Source of the DNA: Moringa oleifera
Lineage: Eukaryota > Streptophyta > Magnoliopsida > Brassicales > Moringaceae
DNA: 64,000 bases
Assembly (NCBI GenBank): GCA_021397835.1
Contig: JAJFZO010000579.1
Span: 3,177,001-3,241,000, forward strand
Reading direction: 5' to 3'
The position numbers and the translations under genes were made by a program. The notes below the pieces were generated by a model that had not been told where the DNA came from, ran no database searches, and was given only the letters and a program-made list of their open reading frames with translations. Numbering within the stretch: position 1 is the first letter of the stretch; every line of letters begins with the position of its first letter. Shown here piece after piece: positions 26,870 through 36,941 of the stretch.

Positions 26870-27066
26870 ATACCTTTCTCGGCCTTTTGGCTAAGATCAA
26901 GTGTAGTATCTGTTCTTATCAGTTTAATATCTGATACGTGGGTCATTGACTCACATGATATTAAATTAATTTTTTGAGGGGGAAGAGCCACCACAGTGGC
27001 TTGCCGCTGGGCTCTTCAAGCGTCGCCCATGCGTTGCACTGCTGCTTGGGACTGGCGCGCCCCGAC
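26870..27066 (+). ncRNA. U2 spliceosomal snRNA, copy 2
   Basis: Nearly identical to copy 1 over the first 110 nt: ATACCTTTCTCGGCCTTTTG start, GTAGTA branch-site segment, stem-loop IIa, and Sm site AATTTTTTGAGGGGG. It keeps the GGGCTCTTCAAGCGTCGCCC stem. The 3' terminal stem differs (CTGCTTGGGACTGGCG versus CTGCACGGGCCTGACG), a region that normally drifts with compensating changes. A perfect AGTNNAA box is not obvious downstream (AGTTTTAA occurs). Likely active. Confidence 0.94.
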
Positions 27067-29927
27067 CAATCCTAGTTTTAATATTTCTCTGTAAAGTCTG
27101 CTTGACAGAACATTATTGTACCCTTGCCGTTTCTTATTGTTTATTGACTGCAAGTTTTATATCAGTCTGCTGTGTGTTCAATAAGAGTGGATGACAGATG
27201 AAGGGCATACAATCACTTTCTCTGAAATGTAGCAAATAAGCAATAACTAATGCACATTTTATTTGTCATGAAGTCGGAGACCTTATCTACCAACAACGGT
27301 AATTATGTTGATAAGAATTCCAATGACAAGATAAAGCAGTCAATTGACAAGAATTCCTTGTAATCATTTAAAAAAAAAAATCATCTCCCTTTTAAGATTA
27401 AAATCGAAAACCTTTATATAAATCATACAGATTCCCTACTGAAAAGGAAAACCAAAAAAAAAGAAAGAAGATTGTTGCATGCACTGTTTAATTTTAGAAA
27501 GTTGAACAACTGTTGTTTTCAGTCTAGGGAAGCATAGAAGATTTTTCAACATACAAAGTAAGATTAAGAAGAGAATTTCAACAAGATTTAAAACTCTTGG
27601 AATTAGACAGCTTGGCATCTTCTAATCTCTGGGCCTAACCTACATTAAATACCAAAAGCAATTCCCCATTAGTATATGTGAAATGTGATGTAACTCTATC
27701 ACAACGGAAACAACATAGCAGAAGAAAATGCAACACCAAAACCATTAATCAGTGCCAATATTTTGTTTGATAAGATTTCTAGTTCATTTATTATTTCGTA
27801 TGGCATATTTGAAGCGCACATAAGATTTTTCTAATGTTCCTATGTATTCCTAAACTACAAGTCAATTTGAAATCTTTGCTTTGTTTGCACATTTTTTGCC
27901 GAGAACTCTGAATTGAAATGCTTACTACATATCTATTATGCTTAAAATTTTGCAAATAATTGGGAAAATAACAAACTGAGAAGAATAAATATACTAGGCG
28001 GCTTCAACACAATATAAAAGGAACCACCAAAAAAAAGAAAAAGAAAGATGATCTTTCTTTAATTTTGTAGGCTTTTTTGCTTTATTTCCAAGAGGTTAAA
28101 ACATGGTAAATGTGGAGGAAAAAAAACCTTGAACCATATGCCTTTTTTAATTTAAACTTTGAATAATACTTTAATTTGATTTAATTTTGATTTTGTTGTG
28201 AACGGTTATAAAAAAATTAATGATATTTTCATTGTTAAAATGTCTAAAAAATGATTTAAATAAACGTTATACTCTATTTCAAGTTAATATCTTAAATTTG
28301 AATAAAATTTTAAATCACGAGTTATTTTTATGATTTTTTAAAAGTTTTAATAGTTAAAATTAAAAAAATATTTTTATTACTTAAAAAAGTTTTTTTTAAT
28401 AATTTGAATATTTTTATTTCATAAAAAATTTAAATTAAAATTTGTTGTATAATATTTTTAATTTAAATATTTTTAAATTTTAAAAATTTTGATCAAATTT
28501 AAATTAAACTAAATAAAAGTTTTAGGGATACGATTCAACCAATCAATAATTTTGTGTCCAAATTAAAAAATAAATATAATTTATTTTTTATATTTATCAT
28601 TAAAACATTAAGTTTGTGCAAAATTTAATTTCAAAAATAATATTTATTAACTTTTAGCTTTACGATTATTTGCCCGACCATGTACGGAGACTCGTGCATT
28701 TTGGTAGCCTGCTAATGGTGTTTATGGGTCAAGACTGATTTCTCTCGTTTAAAGTTGCGTGGAGCAAGTCTTAAAGTAGTGTTATATGAATGTTGGGCAT
28801 AATAAATATCTTTTATAATAAATTTAAATTTAAATTTTTTTACAAATATAAAAAATTAAGTTATTAAATTTTTTTATAAATTTATAATACTTAAAATATA
28901 TATTTTAAAATTTAATTTTTTCAAAAATTAAATAATTTATAAAAAAATAACTCTTTTATTGAAAAGTGCATTAATTTAAGGAATAATTGCAAAATAAAAT
29001 ATAAAATTTTCACAATCTTTTAAAGTAAGATTCAATTTATATTAAATTAAATATTATTTCATTAAATAGTTTTAAAAAAATAAGAAAATATATATTTTTT
29101 AATGTTTGGTAGCTTAATATATCATATTCCTTAAAAGAAGAAAAAAATCATAGGGGCGTCTGATCGCACAAGGATAAATCCAAACAGGCCACAAGCGGAA
29201 GAGAGGTTCTAATTGTTTATTTTTGCACCAAACTTAGTGGAGGATTGATTCCTACTGTTATACCCATTACAGGCTTAATGTCAATAAGGACGATGCAGTC
29301 ATAAAAACCAATATGAACTAATACAAAAGCTCAATCTGCTTAGTCTTCGATAATTGGGCTCTCAACGACGGCTCTGATCTCACCATTTTGTGCCACCGCA
29401 ACCACCATCAACTCGCCCAAGAAATTTGGAATCAACCTGAATACATGGAAATCACTTGCCATACCCGTGATACATCACACATGATCCTCCGTATTTTTCC
29501 ATGATCTTTGGCATCAAAACCTGAGAACTAAAAGTTTTCATGAGTCCCAAAAAGGAAAGTCTCCTTAAGAAACCTATAAAAGTGCAGGTATTTCTTTCTT
29601 ATACTTTTAAATTATGACACCTACCAATAGAGTACTTCAGAATTTTAGAAATTGCTTGAGCTACTAATTTGATCTTTGAATGCCTGCGTACTCTGAATCT
29701 CATGTCTAACTTCAATGATTCACAGCAAGGCGGATCCAGGAAGCAGAAGTCATTAGTAAAATTATCCTAATGTTGCTTCACATGCATAAATGTATCTTAC
29801 TATCTTGCATGAGAGAAAAAGGGTTATTATCAATACGCTCCTGCAATACATCGGTGCAAAATTTATCCATTTATTAATGCCTATTGCATCATGGCATTAT
29901 ACGACGTTCATGTCCAAATCCCGCATC
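27067..29927. other. AT-rich spacer between the two U4-containing blocks
   Basis: No gene found. 27,600-27,710 repeats a fragment seen at 19,100-19,215 (CTCTGGGCCTAACCTACA, then AATTCCCCA). About 28,170-28,530 and 28,800-29,090 contain MITE-like AT-rich text related to the family at 4,566. From about 29,200 the sequence parallels 22,460-22,840 and leads into the second U4. Confidence 0.45.
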
Positions 29928-29969
29928 GGGAGGTGAGAAAGATAAACTACGTGAGACAGCACATAAAAC
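29928..29969 (+). promoter_or_regulatory. Weakened snRNA promoter of U4 copy 2
   Basis: ATCCCGCATCG at 29,928-29,938 differs from the consensus by one internal base (A to G). The TATA box position reads CATAAAA where copy 1 has TATAAAA. Two point changes in the two key elements suggest reduced activity. Confidence 0.65.
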
Positions 29970-29993
29970 AGAAGGGAATTTCAATACTTAGGC

Positions 29994-30147
29994 ATCTTTG
30001 CGCTTGGGGCAATGACGCAGCTAGTGAGGTACTAACCGAGGCGCGTCTATTGCTGGTTGAAAACTATTTCCAAACCCCCTCTTAGGCCTGGGTTCACCCC
30101 TGGCCTTCGAGAATTTCTGGAAGGGCTCCCTTTGGGGTAAAGCCCTA
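29994..30147 (+). ncRNA. U4 spliceosomal snRNA, copy 2
   Basis: Starts ATCTTTGCGCTTGGGGCAAT. In the U6-pairing and k-turn regions (GACGCAGCTAGTGAGG, CTAACCGAGGCGCG) it looks closer to the plant U4 consensus I remember than copy 1 does. The 3' part has CCAAACCCCCTCTTAGGCC and the same GAGAATTTCTGGAAGGGC segment. The 3' box AGTTCAA is at 30,157-30,163. The RNA body is good, but the promoter is weaker than that of copy 1. Confidence 0.92.
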
Positions 30148-30471
30148 CAATTTCAAAGTTCAAGGTTTTCTCGTTGGCTTCTCATGGACACCTCAGACAT
30201 ATGACGTAAAAGGCGTAGCTGCGATCTGTTTTCTTGTGTATTAATTTTTTCGTGCCATAAATGGAATTTCGGAAGATACATTGGGTGATATAACCATATT
30301 CATCTGTTTTCATTCTGAGTACCAAATCATTGGGTATGTAGCTATATAACTGAGGTAGAGATTGCAAGAGTAAATAATGACCTGCAAATAGTTTATTTTC
30401 TTTGATTGACAAATATATTGGACGATTTTAGCACATCTTGAAACATGGAGATCTGAAAATTGGCAGATGCA
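30148..30471. other. Spacer between U4 copy 2 and U5
   Basis: Non-coding. Holds the U4 3' box (30,157-30,163) and is collinear with the 23,093-23,428 spacer of the first block. Confidence 0.5.
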
Positions 30472-30522
30472 GTCCCACATCGCATAAAGATAAAACTTGA
30501 AGATGAGACTTGCCTATCAAAA
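30472..30522 (+). promoter_or_regulatory. snRNA promoter of U5 at 30,552
   Basis: A perfect GTCCCACATCG at 30,472-30,482. The TATA-equivalent is TATCAAAA at 30,515-30,522, 32 bp downstream. The upstream element is ideal and the TATA box is non-standard. Confidence 0.75.
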
Positions 30523-30551
30523 AGAACCAATCCAACTAATTGAATTTATGG

Positions 30552-30675
30552 AGCCGTGTGGTGAGTACAGAGCGAACTATTCTTTCGCCTTTTACTAAAG
30601 AATACCGTGTACTCGCCGCATATTGCGGCATACCCTTATTTTTGGAGGGTGTACTCCTTGAGAGTACAGCCCCAT
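30552..30675 (+). ncRNA. U5 spliceosomal snRNA, second-block copy
   Basis: AGCCGTGTGGTGAGTACAGA start, intact loop CGCCTTTTACTAAAG, and paired long stem (GTGGTGAGTAC facing GTACTCGCCGC). The Sm site is ATTTTTGGAGG and the 3' hairpin is GTACTCCTTGAGAGTAC. The stem sequence differs from the 45,614 copy at paired positions (GAGTAC/GTACTC versus GAGCAC/GTGCTC), a compensated change that argues for past or present function. About 124 nt. Confidence 0.92.
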
Positions 30676-30936
30676 CAAATGTAGTTTCATTTTTCACCTA
30701 AATTAAGGTTAAATATATATGTGTCCTTTTGTTTGTTAAAATGCATGGTCAATTATACTTACAGAATGGCCAATAATGTCTTTCTTTTATTGAATATGCG
30801 CAAAGCAATTAGGAATTAGTTCGTACTTGATTATCTGCTGCATTGCTATCAAATGGCCAGTGCTGTTATCCATGGAGGATCTACCAAGTGGAGAGAGAAA
30901 GTCTAATTATAAAAGAAGCTAAGAAACAGAACTAGT
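30676..30936. other. Spacer and damaged promoter of the 30,937 U2-like copy
   Basis: TATAAAA is present at 30,908-30,914, but the upstream element reads ATCCATGG (30,868-30,875) where ATCCCACATGG is expected, a 3-bp deletion inside the element. Confidence 0.6.
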
Positions 30937-31136
30937 GACCCTTTACTCGGCTTTTTGGCTAAGATCAAGTATAGTATCAGTTCTTATTAGTTTAATATCT
31001 GTTACGTAGGCCATTGACTTAAAATCATATTAAATCATTTTCTTGAGGGGGAGGATCCATCACAATAGCTTGCCACTGGCCTCTTCAAGCGGCGCCCATG
31101 CGTTGCATTACTGCATGGGTCTGTGGCACCCCTACC
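30937..31136 (+). pseudogene. U2 snRNA pseudogene (full-length, point-mutated)
   Basis: Recognisable along the whole U2 length, but the conserved 5' end is altered (ACCCTTTACTCGGCTTTTTG). The branch-site segment reads ATAGTA instead of GTAGTA, stem-loop IIa is mispaired (CTTATTAGTTTAATATCTGT) and the upstream promoter element is shortened. A 3' AGTAGAA box survives downstream. Most likely non-functional. Confidence 0.82.
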
Positions 31137-31732
31137 AATTTTAAGTAGAATGTTTCTTATTGGTCTTGGTCAAAATAATAAGAGTGCAAGTTCGGTTTCA
31201 GAGGTTCTGGGAATCTGATGCCATCTGCTGTTCTGTGAGGATCATAGTGCTCTTTGCTTTGGGATGTGTAATCTGAGTCCTTCTGAGTCTTGGGTCAGGG
31301 ACCTTCTTTTTTTTTTTTTTTTGTAGGCACTTTGGCATTTCAAACACTATGTGTGGCTATTAAGGAGGGTTCAATAAAACAAATCATTTCAAGAGATTGC
31401 ATACTAGAGACAAATTAAGAGAGATGGCTGTCAGTAATCTGAGAGAAGAGAGAAGAGGAAAAATTGTAGACAGGAGTTTGGATTGTATGGCATTGATCAC
31501 AGGCCGACTCCAAAGCCTTCCTTCATCGCCCTTAGCTTAACCATCAGCTTTTCATCATCGTTCAAGGAGGTAAGCACCTGCCACATTCATCTCTCAAGGG
31601 TTCCAACGTCAGCAATTCGTTCCTTCATACAACATCAAGGGTACCCATTCACCTAATCTTATTCTCCCATCTTCTTCCTAATATGACATTAGAACTTTCC
31701 AAATTCATTACTCTGAAGAATCCTTCAAACAT
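31137..31732. other. Spacer with 5' part of a broken host gene
   Basis: Left half is U2 flank, with a poly-T run near 31,309-31,322. 31,440-31,640 looks transcribed (GGATTGTATGGCATTGATCA, then a leucine/serine-rich frame) and may hold earlier exon material of the gene whose remains follow at 31,733, but I cannot define exons. Confidence 0.35.
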
Positions 31733-32214
31733 TTGGCAGCTGTACCTGAAGCTGTAAATGAATGTTCTGCTTCTGCGTTGCTTGAACATGAGATCAGTCA
31801 TGGGATATTCAAGGGAAGCAAAGTGGAAACTCAAGCGGCCAAACATGAGATCACCAGTAAGGATGCTACTACACAAGACAATGCCACAGAAAATGGACCC
31901 GAAGCACGACCATTAGATGTCATGCCATTTGTTGAAAAACTAGTGGATTTTGCAAAGGATGTTCTACAACCATGCAAATGTCTTCCAGCTAAAATTTTCT
32001 CTTTGAGACGACTCAATTCCTGCATTATAGCAACCGAAGGCACACGCAGTTTTTGCACTCTCATGATATAGCGCTTTCCATAGTTTTATCTTACATTGAT
32101 TATCCCTTACTTGGGTGGAACACAGTGAGGTCAGAAAGTGTTGTTTCCTCAAGGCCTCTCTACATCCTCTTACTTACAGAGGTACTCTTCGTAGTTGCAA
32201 GAGCGTTTCTTGAA
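31733..32214 (+). pseudogene. Broken plant membrane-protein gene, left part
   Basis: A frame at 31,733-32,071 gives a charged, soluble segment (for example VMPFVEKLVDFAKDVLQPC, then a RRLNSCIIATEGTR phrase). After a frame change, the frame from about 32,053 gives YIDYPLLGWNTVRSESVVSS, then RPLYILLLTEVLFVVARAFL, a hydrophobic, probably membrane-spanning segment. The order and style recall a plant ER or tail-anchor-receptor type membrane protein (GET2/CAML-like is one thought), but I am not sure of the family. The frameshift and the transposon junction at 32,214/32,215 make this a pseudogene. The sequence from 31,850 is repeated at 43,313. Confidence 0.5.
31850..32214 (+). repeat. 365-bp direct duplication, left copy (right copy 43,313-43,677)
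   Basis: ATCACCAGTAAGGATGCTAC through GCGTTTCTTGAA is present at both ends of the Copia complex. I saw no difference between the copies. The left copy is joined to antisense Copia sequence on its right. The right copy is joined to a proper LTR terminus on its left and runs on into the rest of the host gene on its right. Confidence 0.9.
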
Positions 32215-32391
32215 AGTCACCCTATGCCCTTCACTGTCAAGCTGTCCAACAGAAATTAGATTTCTCATCAACTTTGGCACATGTCTCACCTTTTGAATCT
32301 TCCAGATATTCCCATTTGGCATCTTCAATTTAACATCACCCATACCAACAATATTCAAAGGTTCTCCATCAGCAAGATAGACCTTCCCAAA
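32215..32391 (-). mobile_element. Inverted internal fragment of the Copia element replacing its 5' LTR
   Basis: This is the reverse complement of roughly 33,375-33,555 of the adjacent plus-strand element. It is joined directly to the last few bases of an LTR (CCCAACA) and then the primer-binding site. The junction lies in a shared AAATT. It looks like a template-switch product. Confidence 0.8.
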
Positions 32392-32403
32392 ATTCCCAAC
32401 AAC

Positions 32404-32415
32404 TGGTATCAGAGC
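32404..32415 (+). other. Primer-binding site of the plus-strand Copia element
   Basis: TGGTATCAGAGC, the standard Copia primer-binding site complementary to the 3' end of initiator methionine tRNA, lies a few bases after the LTR-end remnant CCCAACA. Confidence 0.9.
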
Positions 32416-32423
32416 TTCGGGTT

Positions 32424-35400
32424 TTGAGATTGAAAGCAATGGGTAGCGAAGAAAACTCATCACATGGGATCATCAAGTTCGATGGTACAGATTATGCCTT
32501 CTGGAGAATGCAAATCGAGGATTATCTGTATGGGAAAAAGCTGCATGAACCACTTTTGGGTCAAAAGCCTGAAAAGATTTCAGAAAGCGATTGGAATCTC
32601 CTTGATCGACAGGTGCTGGGAGTTATTCGGCTGACACTGTCAAAGAACGTTGCTCACAACGTGGCGAAGGAGAAAACAACTGCAAGTCTGATGAAGGTGC
32701 TATCTGACATGTATGAAAAACCTTCAGCAAACAACAAGGTTTTTCTCATGAAGAAGCTATTTCACTTGAAAATGGGTGAAGGTAATTCTGTGGCAACTCA
32801 TCTTAATGAGTTTAATACAATAGTTAATCAGTTATCTTCTGTTGAGATTGACTTTGATGATGAGGTACGTGCCTTGATACTATTGGCATCGTTGCCAAAT
32901 AGTTGGGAGCCCATGAGAGCAGCGATGAGCAATTCTGTTGGGAGTTCAAAATTGAACTTCAATGATGTTCGTGATCGAGTTCTTGCAGAAGAGATTCGGA
33001 GGATCGATTCAGGTGAAACATCAGTTGCAAATTCTGCCCTAAATGTTGAAAACAGGGGAAGAGAAAGTGACAGAAACTCTGATCGCAATAAGGGCAAATC
33101 TAAGTCAAGGAATGGAAGAAGCAAATCTAGATCTGGAAGAAATCTAGAATGCTGGAACTGTAAGAAAAAGGGCCACATGAAGAAAGACTGTCGCTTACTG
33201 AAGAAAAAAGGTGAGCATAAAGATGACACTGCAAATGCTGTAACAGATGAGGTAGATGATGCTTTACTCTTGGCTATTGATAATCCTCTTGAGTCTTGGG
33301 TTTTAGATTCTGGGGCGTCTTTTCATACCACTGCATATGGCAAAATAATAGAAAATTATGTTGCTGGAAATTTTGGGAAGGTCTATCTTGCTGATGGAGA
33401 ACCTTTGAATATTGTTGGTATGGGTGATGTTAAATTGAAGATGCCAAATGGGAATATCTGGAAGATTCAAAAGGTGAGACATGTGCCAAAGTTGATGAGA
33501 AATCTAATTTCTGTTGGACAGCTTGACAGTGAAGGGCATAGGGTGACTTTCAATGATAATGCTTGGAAAGTTACCAAAGGTGCCATGGTTGTTGCTCAAG
33601 GAAGCAAAACTGGAACTCTCTATATGACTTCAAGTTGCAAGGATACAGTGGCTGCTGTTGACACTGGTATGAACTCTGACTTATGGCATTGCAGACTTGG
33701 GCATATGAGTGAAAAGGGAATGAAGGTCATGGTGGCAAATGGTAATTTGCCAGATTTAAAATCTGTAGAGCACAAGTTGTGTGAAAGCTGCATCCTTGGC
33801 AAACAGAAAAGGGTCAGCTTCTCCAAAGCAGGAAAGCAGTTGAAGCAGCAAAAACTAGAGTTAGTTCATACAGATGTATGGGGGCCTTCGACTGTGACGT
33901 CTCTTGGGGGATCCAGCTACTATGTGACTTTCATTGATGACTCAACCAGAAAGGTATGGATTTATTTTTTAAAGAATAAATCTGATGTATTTGATGCTTT
34001 CAGGAAATGGAAAGCCATGGTTGAGAATGAAATTAATCTTAAAGTTAAGTGTTTGAGATCTGATAATGGTGGAGAATACATTGATGGGGATTTCAAACAG
34101 TTTTGTGCTGACAATGGGATCAAGATGGAGAAGACTACTCCAGGTACACCTCAGCAGAATGGTGTTGCAGAAAGGATGAACAGAACACTGAATGAGCGTG
34201 CAAGGAGCATGAGAATGCATGCAGGGTTGCCCAAGGCATTTTGGGCAGATGCAGTTAACACTGCGGCCTATTTAATCAATAGGGGCCCTTCAGTTCCTTT
34301 GGATTGCAGAATACCCGAGGAGGTTTGGAGTGGCAAAAAGGTAAATCTGTCTTTTCTAAGAATATTTGGTTGCCTGTCATATATCCATATTGATGCTGCT
34401 GCTAGAGGCAAACTTGATCCTAAATCAAAAAAATGTTTTTTCATTGGATATGGTGACAATGAGTTTGGTTATCGTTTCTGGGATAGCCAAAACAGGAAGA
34501 TCATTAGGAGCAGGGATGTAATCTTCAATGAGCAAGTTCTGTACAAGGATAGTTTGGGCAAGAGTTCAGAAGTAACAGATTCTGAGACAAAAAGGCCTGA
34601 AGTGATCCACTTGAGAGACATTCCAGTGAATCAGTTGCAACAGAATACTGAAGAAGTTGAAGATGACATTGCTGAGCAAAATCAGGAAAGTATGGCTCCA
34701 GAAGTAAATCCAACCACTCCTGTGACAGAAGTGAGAAGATCTTCCAGAACTGTGAGACCACCACAGAGATTTTCACCATCTCTGAACTATATCTTGTTGA
34801 CTGATAGGGGTGAACCAGAGAGTTTTGATGAAGCTTTGCAGGGTGATGAATCAATCAAGTGGGAGTTAGCCATGAAAGATGAGATGAATTCTCTCATGAG
34901 TAATCAAACATGGGAGTTGGCAAAACTACCACATGGAAAAAGGGCCTTGCAGAACAAATGGGTTTACCGGATAAAAGAAGAACATGATGGCAACAAGCGG
35001 TATAAAGCAAGGTTAGTAGTTAAAGGCTTTCAACAAAAGGAAGGTATTGACTACACAGAGATTTTCTCCCCAGTGGTTAAGTTGACTACAATCAGAATAG
35101 TGCTTGGGTTAGTGGCTCAGGAAGATTTGCATTTGCAGCAAATGGATGTAAAAACTGCTTTTCTTCATGGTGACTTGGAGGAAGAAATTTACATGAAACA
35201 GCCACAAGGATTTGAAGTCAAAGGTAAGGAGAAAATGGTATGCAAACTTATGAAAAGTTTGTATGGGTTAAAACAAGCTCCAAGACAGTGGTATAAGAAG
35301 TTTGACAACTTCATGGGTGACAATGGTTTCTTAAGGTGCCAGGCAGACCATTGTTGTTATGTTAAGAGGTATGATAACTCTTACATTATATTACTGCTGT

Positions 35401-36359
35401 ATGTTGATGATATGTTAATTGCTGGAGCTAATCTGCATGAGATAGAGAAATTAAAGAGTAAGCTTTCAAAGAAGTTTGCTATGAAGGATTTGGGTTCCGC
35501 CAAACAAATCCTTGGGATGAGAATCACCAGGGAAAAGGGAATTCTCAAGCTATCTCAGGAGAAATACATCAACAAAGTGCTTGCTAGATTCAGAATGGAT
35601 GGTGCCAAACCAGTGAGTACACCTTTGGCTGGTCATTTCAGACTATCCAAGAGTCAGTCTCCGTCAACTGATGATGAAATTACATATATGGGTAAGGTTC
35701 CTTATGCTTCTGCTATTGGGAGTCTAATGTATGCCACAGTATGTACAAGACCGGACATAGCACACGCAGTGGGAGTTGTTAGCAGGTATATGAGCAATCC
35801 AGGAAAGCAACACTGGGAAGCAGTTAAGTGGATCTTCAGGTATTTGAAGAGCACTGCAGACTTCGCTTTATACTTCAGAAAAACAGATATGGGCTTGCAT
35901 GGTTATGTTGATGCTGATATGGCTGGTGACATCGACAGCAGAAAAAGTACTACAGGGTATGTTTATACATTGGGTGGTACTGCAATCAGTTGGATGTCTA
36001 AACTACAAAAGATAGTTGCACTTTCGACCACAGAGGCTGAATATGTTGCTCTTACAGAAGCAAGCAAGGAGATGATATGGTTGTTATCTTTCCTAAATGA
36101 ACTGGGGCACAGGTTTGAAAAAGGTATGTTGCATTGTGACAGCCAGAGTGCCATTCACTTGGCAAAGAACCCTATGTATCATGCTAGAACGAAGCATATA
36201 CAAGTCAGATATCACTTCATAAGATCAGCTTTGGAAGATGGTGTCTTGTCACTCGAAAAGATACAAGGAAGTCAGAATCCAGCTGATATGCTAACCAAGG
36301 TTGTTACAATCAAGAAACTGAAGTTGTGTACAACTTCAGTGGGGCTTCTCAGCCGCTGA
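32424..36359 (+). CDS. Copia retrotransposon Gag-Pol polyprotein, intact frame (1,311 aa)
   Basis: One uninterrupted frame encodes the whole polyprotein. A Ty1/copia Gag domain of the UBN2 type lies at about residues 10-200. A CX2CX4HX4C zinc knuckle is at 243-256. The aspartic protease motif WVLDSG is at 292-297. The integrase has its HHCC finger starting near H422, then its core (VHTDVWGP, LRSDNGGEY, QQNGVAER). Reverse transcriptase carries QMDVKTAFLHG and the catalytic YVDD at 993-996. RNase H (VDADMAG, ALSTTEAEYVAL) is C-terminal. This order (integrase before reverse transcriptase) defines Copia. The start follows the primer-binding site by 9 bp. Although the frame is intact, the element's 5' LTR is missing, so it may have no proper promoter. 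Confidence 0.96.
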   Translation: MRLKAMGSEENSSHGIIKFDGTDYAFWRMQIEDYLYGKKLHEPLLGQKPEKISESDWNLLDRQVLGVIRLTLSKNVAHNVAKEKTTASLMKVLSDMYEKPSANNKVFLMKKLFHLKMGEGNSVATHLNEFNTIVNQLSSVEIDFDDEVRALILLASLPNSWEPMRAAMSNSVGSSKLNFNDVRDRVLAEEIRRIDSGETSVANSALNVENRGRESDRNSDRNKGKSKSRNGRSKSRSGRNLECWNCKKKGHMKKDCRLLKKKGEHKDDTANAVTDEVDDALLLAIDNPLESWVLDSGASFHTTAYGKIIENYVAGNFGKVYLADGEPLNIVGMGDVKLKMPNGNIWKIQKVRHVPKLMRNLISVGQLDSEGHRVTFNDNAWKVTKGAMVVAQGSKTGTLYMTSSCKDTVAAVDTGMNSDLWHCRLGHMSEKGMKVMVANGNLPDLKSVEHKLCESCILGKQKRVSFSKAGKQLKQQKLELVHTDVWGPSTVTSLGGSSYYVTFIDDSTRKVWIYFLKNKSDVFDAFRKWKAMVENEINLKVKCLRSDNGGEYIDGDFKQFCADNGIKMEKTTPGTPQQNGVAERMNRTLNERARSMRMHAGLPKAFWADAVNTAAYLINRGPSVPLDCRIPEEVWSGKKVNLSFLRIFGCLSYIHIDAAARGKLDPKSKKCFFIGYGDNEFGYRFWDSQNRKIIRSRDVIFNEQVLYKDSLGKSSEVTDSETKRPEVIHLRDIPVNQLQQNTEEVEDDIAEQNQESMAPEVNPTTPVTEVRRSSRTVRPPQRFSPSLNYILLTDRGEPESFDEALQGDESIKWELAMKDEMNSLMSNQTWELAKLPHGKRALQNKWVYRIKEEHDGNKRYKARLVVKGFQQKEGIDYTEIFSPVVKLTTIRIVLGLVAQEDLHLQQMDVKTAFLHGDLEEEIYMKQPQGFEVKGKEKMVCKLMKSLYGLKQAPRQWYKKFDNFMGDNGFLRCQADHCCYVKRYDNSYIILLLYVDDMLIAGANLHEIEKLKSKLSKKFAMKDLGSAKQILGMRITREKGILKLSQEKYINKVLARFRMDGAKPVSTPLAGHFRLSKSQSPSTDDEITYMGKVPYASAIGSLMYATVCTRPDIAHAVGVVSRYMSNPGKQHWEAVKWIFRYLKSTADFALYFRKTDMGLHGYVDADMAGDIDSRKSTTGYVYTLGGTAISWMSKLQKIVALSTTEAEYVALTEASKEMIWLLSFLNELGHRFEKGMLHCDSQSAIHLAKNPMYHARTKHIQVRYHFIRSALEDGVLSLEKIQGSQNPADMLTKVVTIKKLKLCTTSVGLLSR

Positions 36360-36428
36360 TTGGGAAGTCATGGCCAGTGCAGGTGGAAGAAACAATTGAG
36401 ATAATGAATTAGTCTCCAAGTGGGAGAT

Positions 36429-36941
36429 TGTTGAGTATGTGTGGAGACTTATCTACAAATGGGTATATATTTATCTGAAAAGATATATATTTATCTGAGA
36501 TGGCATATACTTATCTGAAAGGATATATATGCTTATCTGAAAGGGAATATACTCATCCAAAAGAGTATATACTTATCAAAAAGGATATCTTGAGATTCTC
36601 ACTCATCTATCTTTTGGGCCTTGGGCTCTACTATATAAAGGGGGGACTTCTACCTATGTAATCATCACAATAGAGAGAGTGAGTAAAGTTCTAGGGTTTT
36701 ATTCTAGTAGAGTGAGGGCTAGGGAAACAGTTATCTCTCTTGTAACTTATTTTCATAGTGAAAGGGTTTCCTGCAGTGGCTGCAAAGTGGATGTAACTCT
36801 CAATTGAGGGTGAACCACTATAAATCTTGTGTTCCTGTGATTGTCTACTTTTCTTCTTGCTTTTTATTATTGTTGCTTTCAGGTTATAGGGATTTGATAT
36901 TTGATCCATCAACTAAGGATCTGGTTGTCAAATTCCCAACA
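36429..36941 (+). mobile_element. Copia LTR, plus orientation (513 bp)
   Basis: Starts TGTTGAGTATGTGTGGAGAC just after a polypurine tract (AAGTGGGAGA) and ends TTCCCAACA, so it has TG...CA ends. The body contains tandem TATCTGAAAAGATATATAT-like units (about 36,460-36,590), a TATATAAAGG box near 36,632 and an AATAG-rich leader. Length and ends match the two LTRs of the reverse element. Confidence 0.93.

Noticed and set aside
22845..31136. U6 snRNA or another polymerase III gene in the cluster
   Set aside because: No GATTAGCATGG-type U6 core and no promoter with the shorter USE-TATA spacing was found on either strand.
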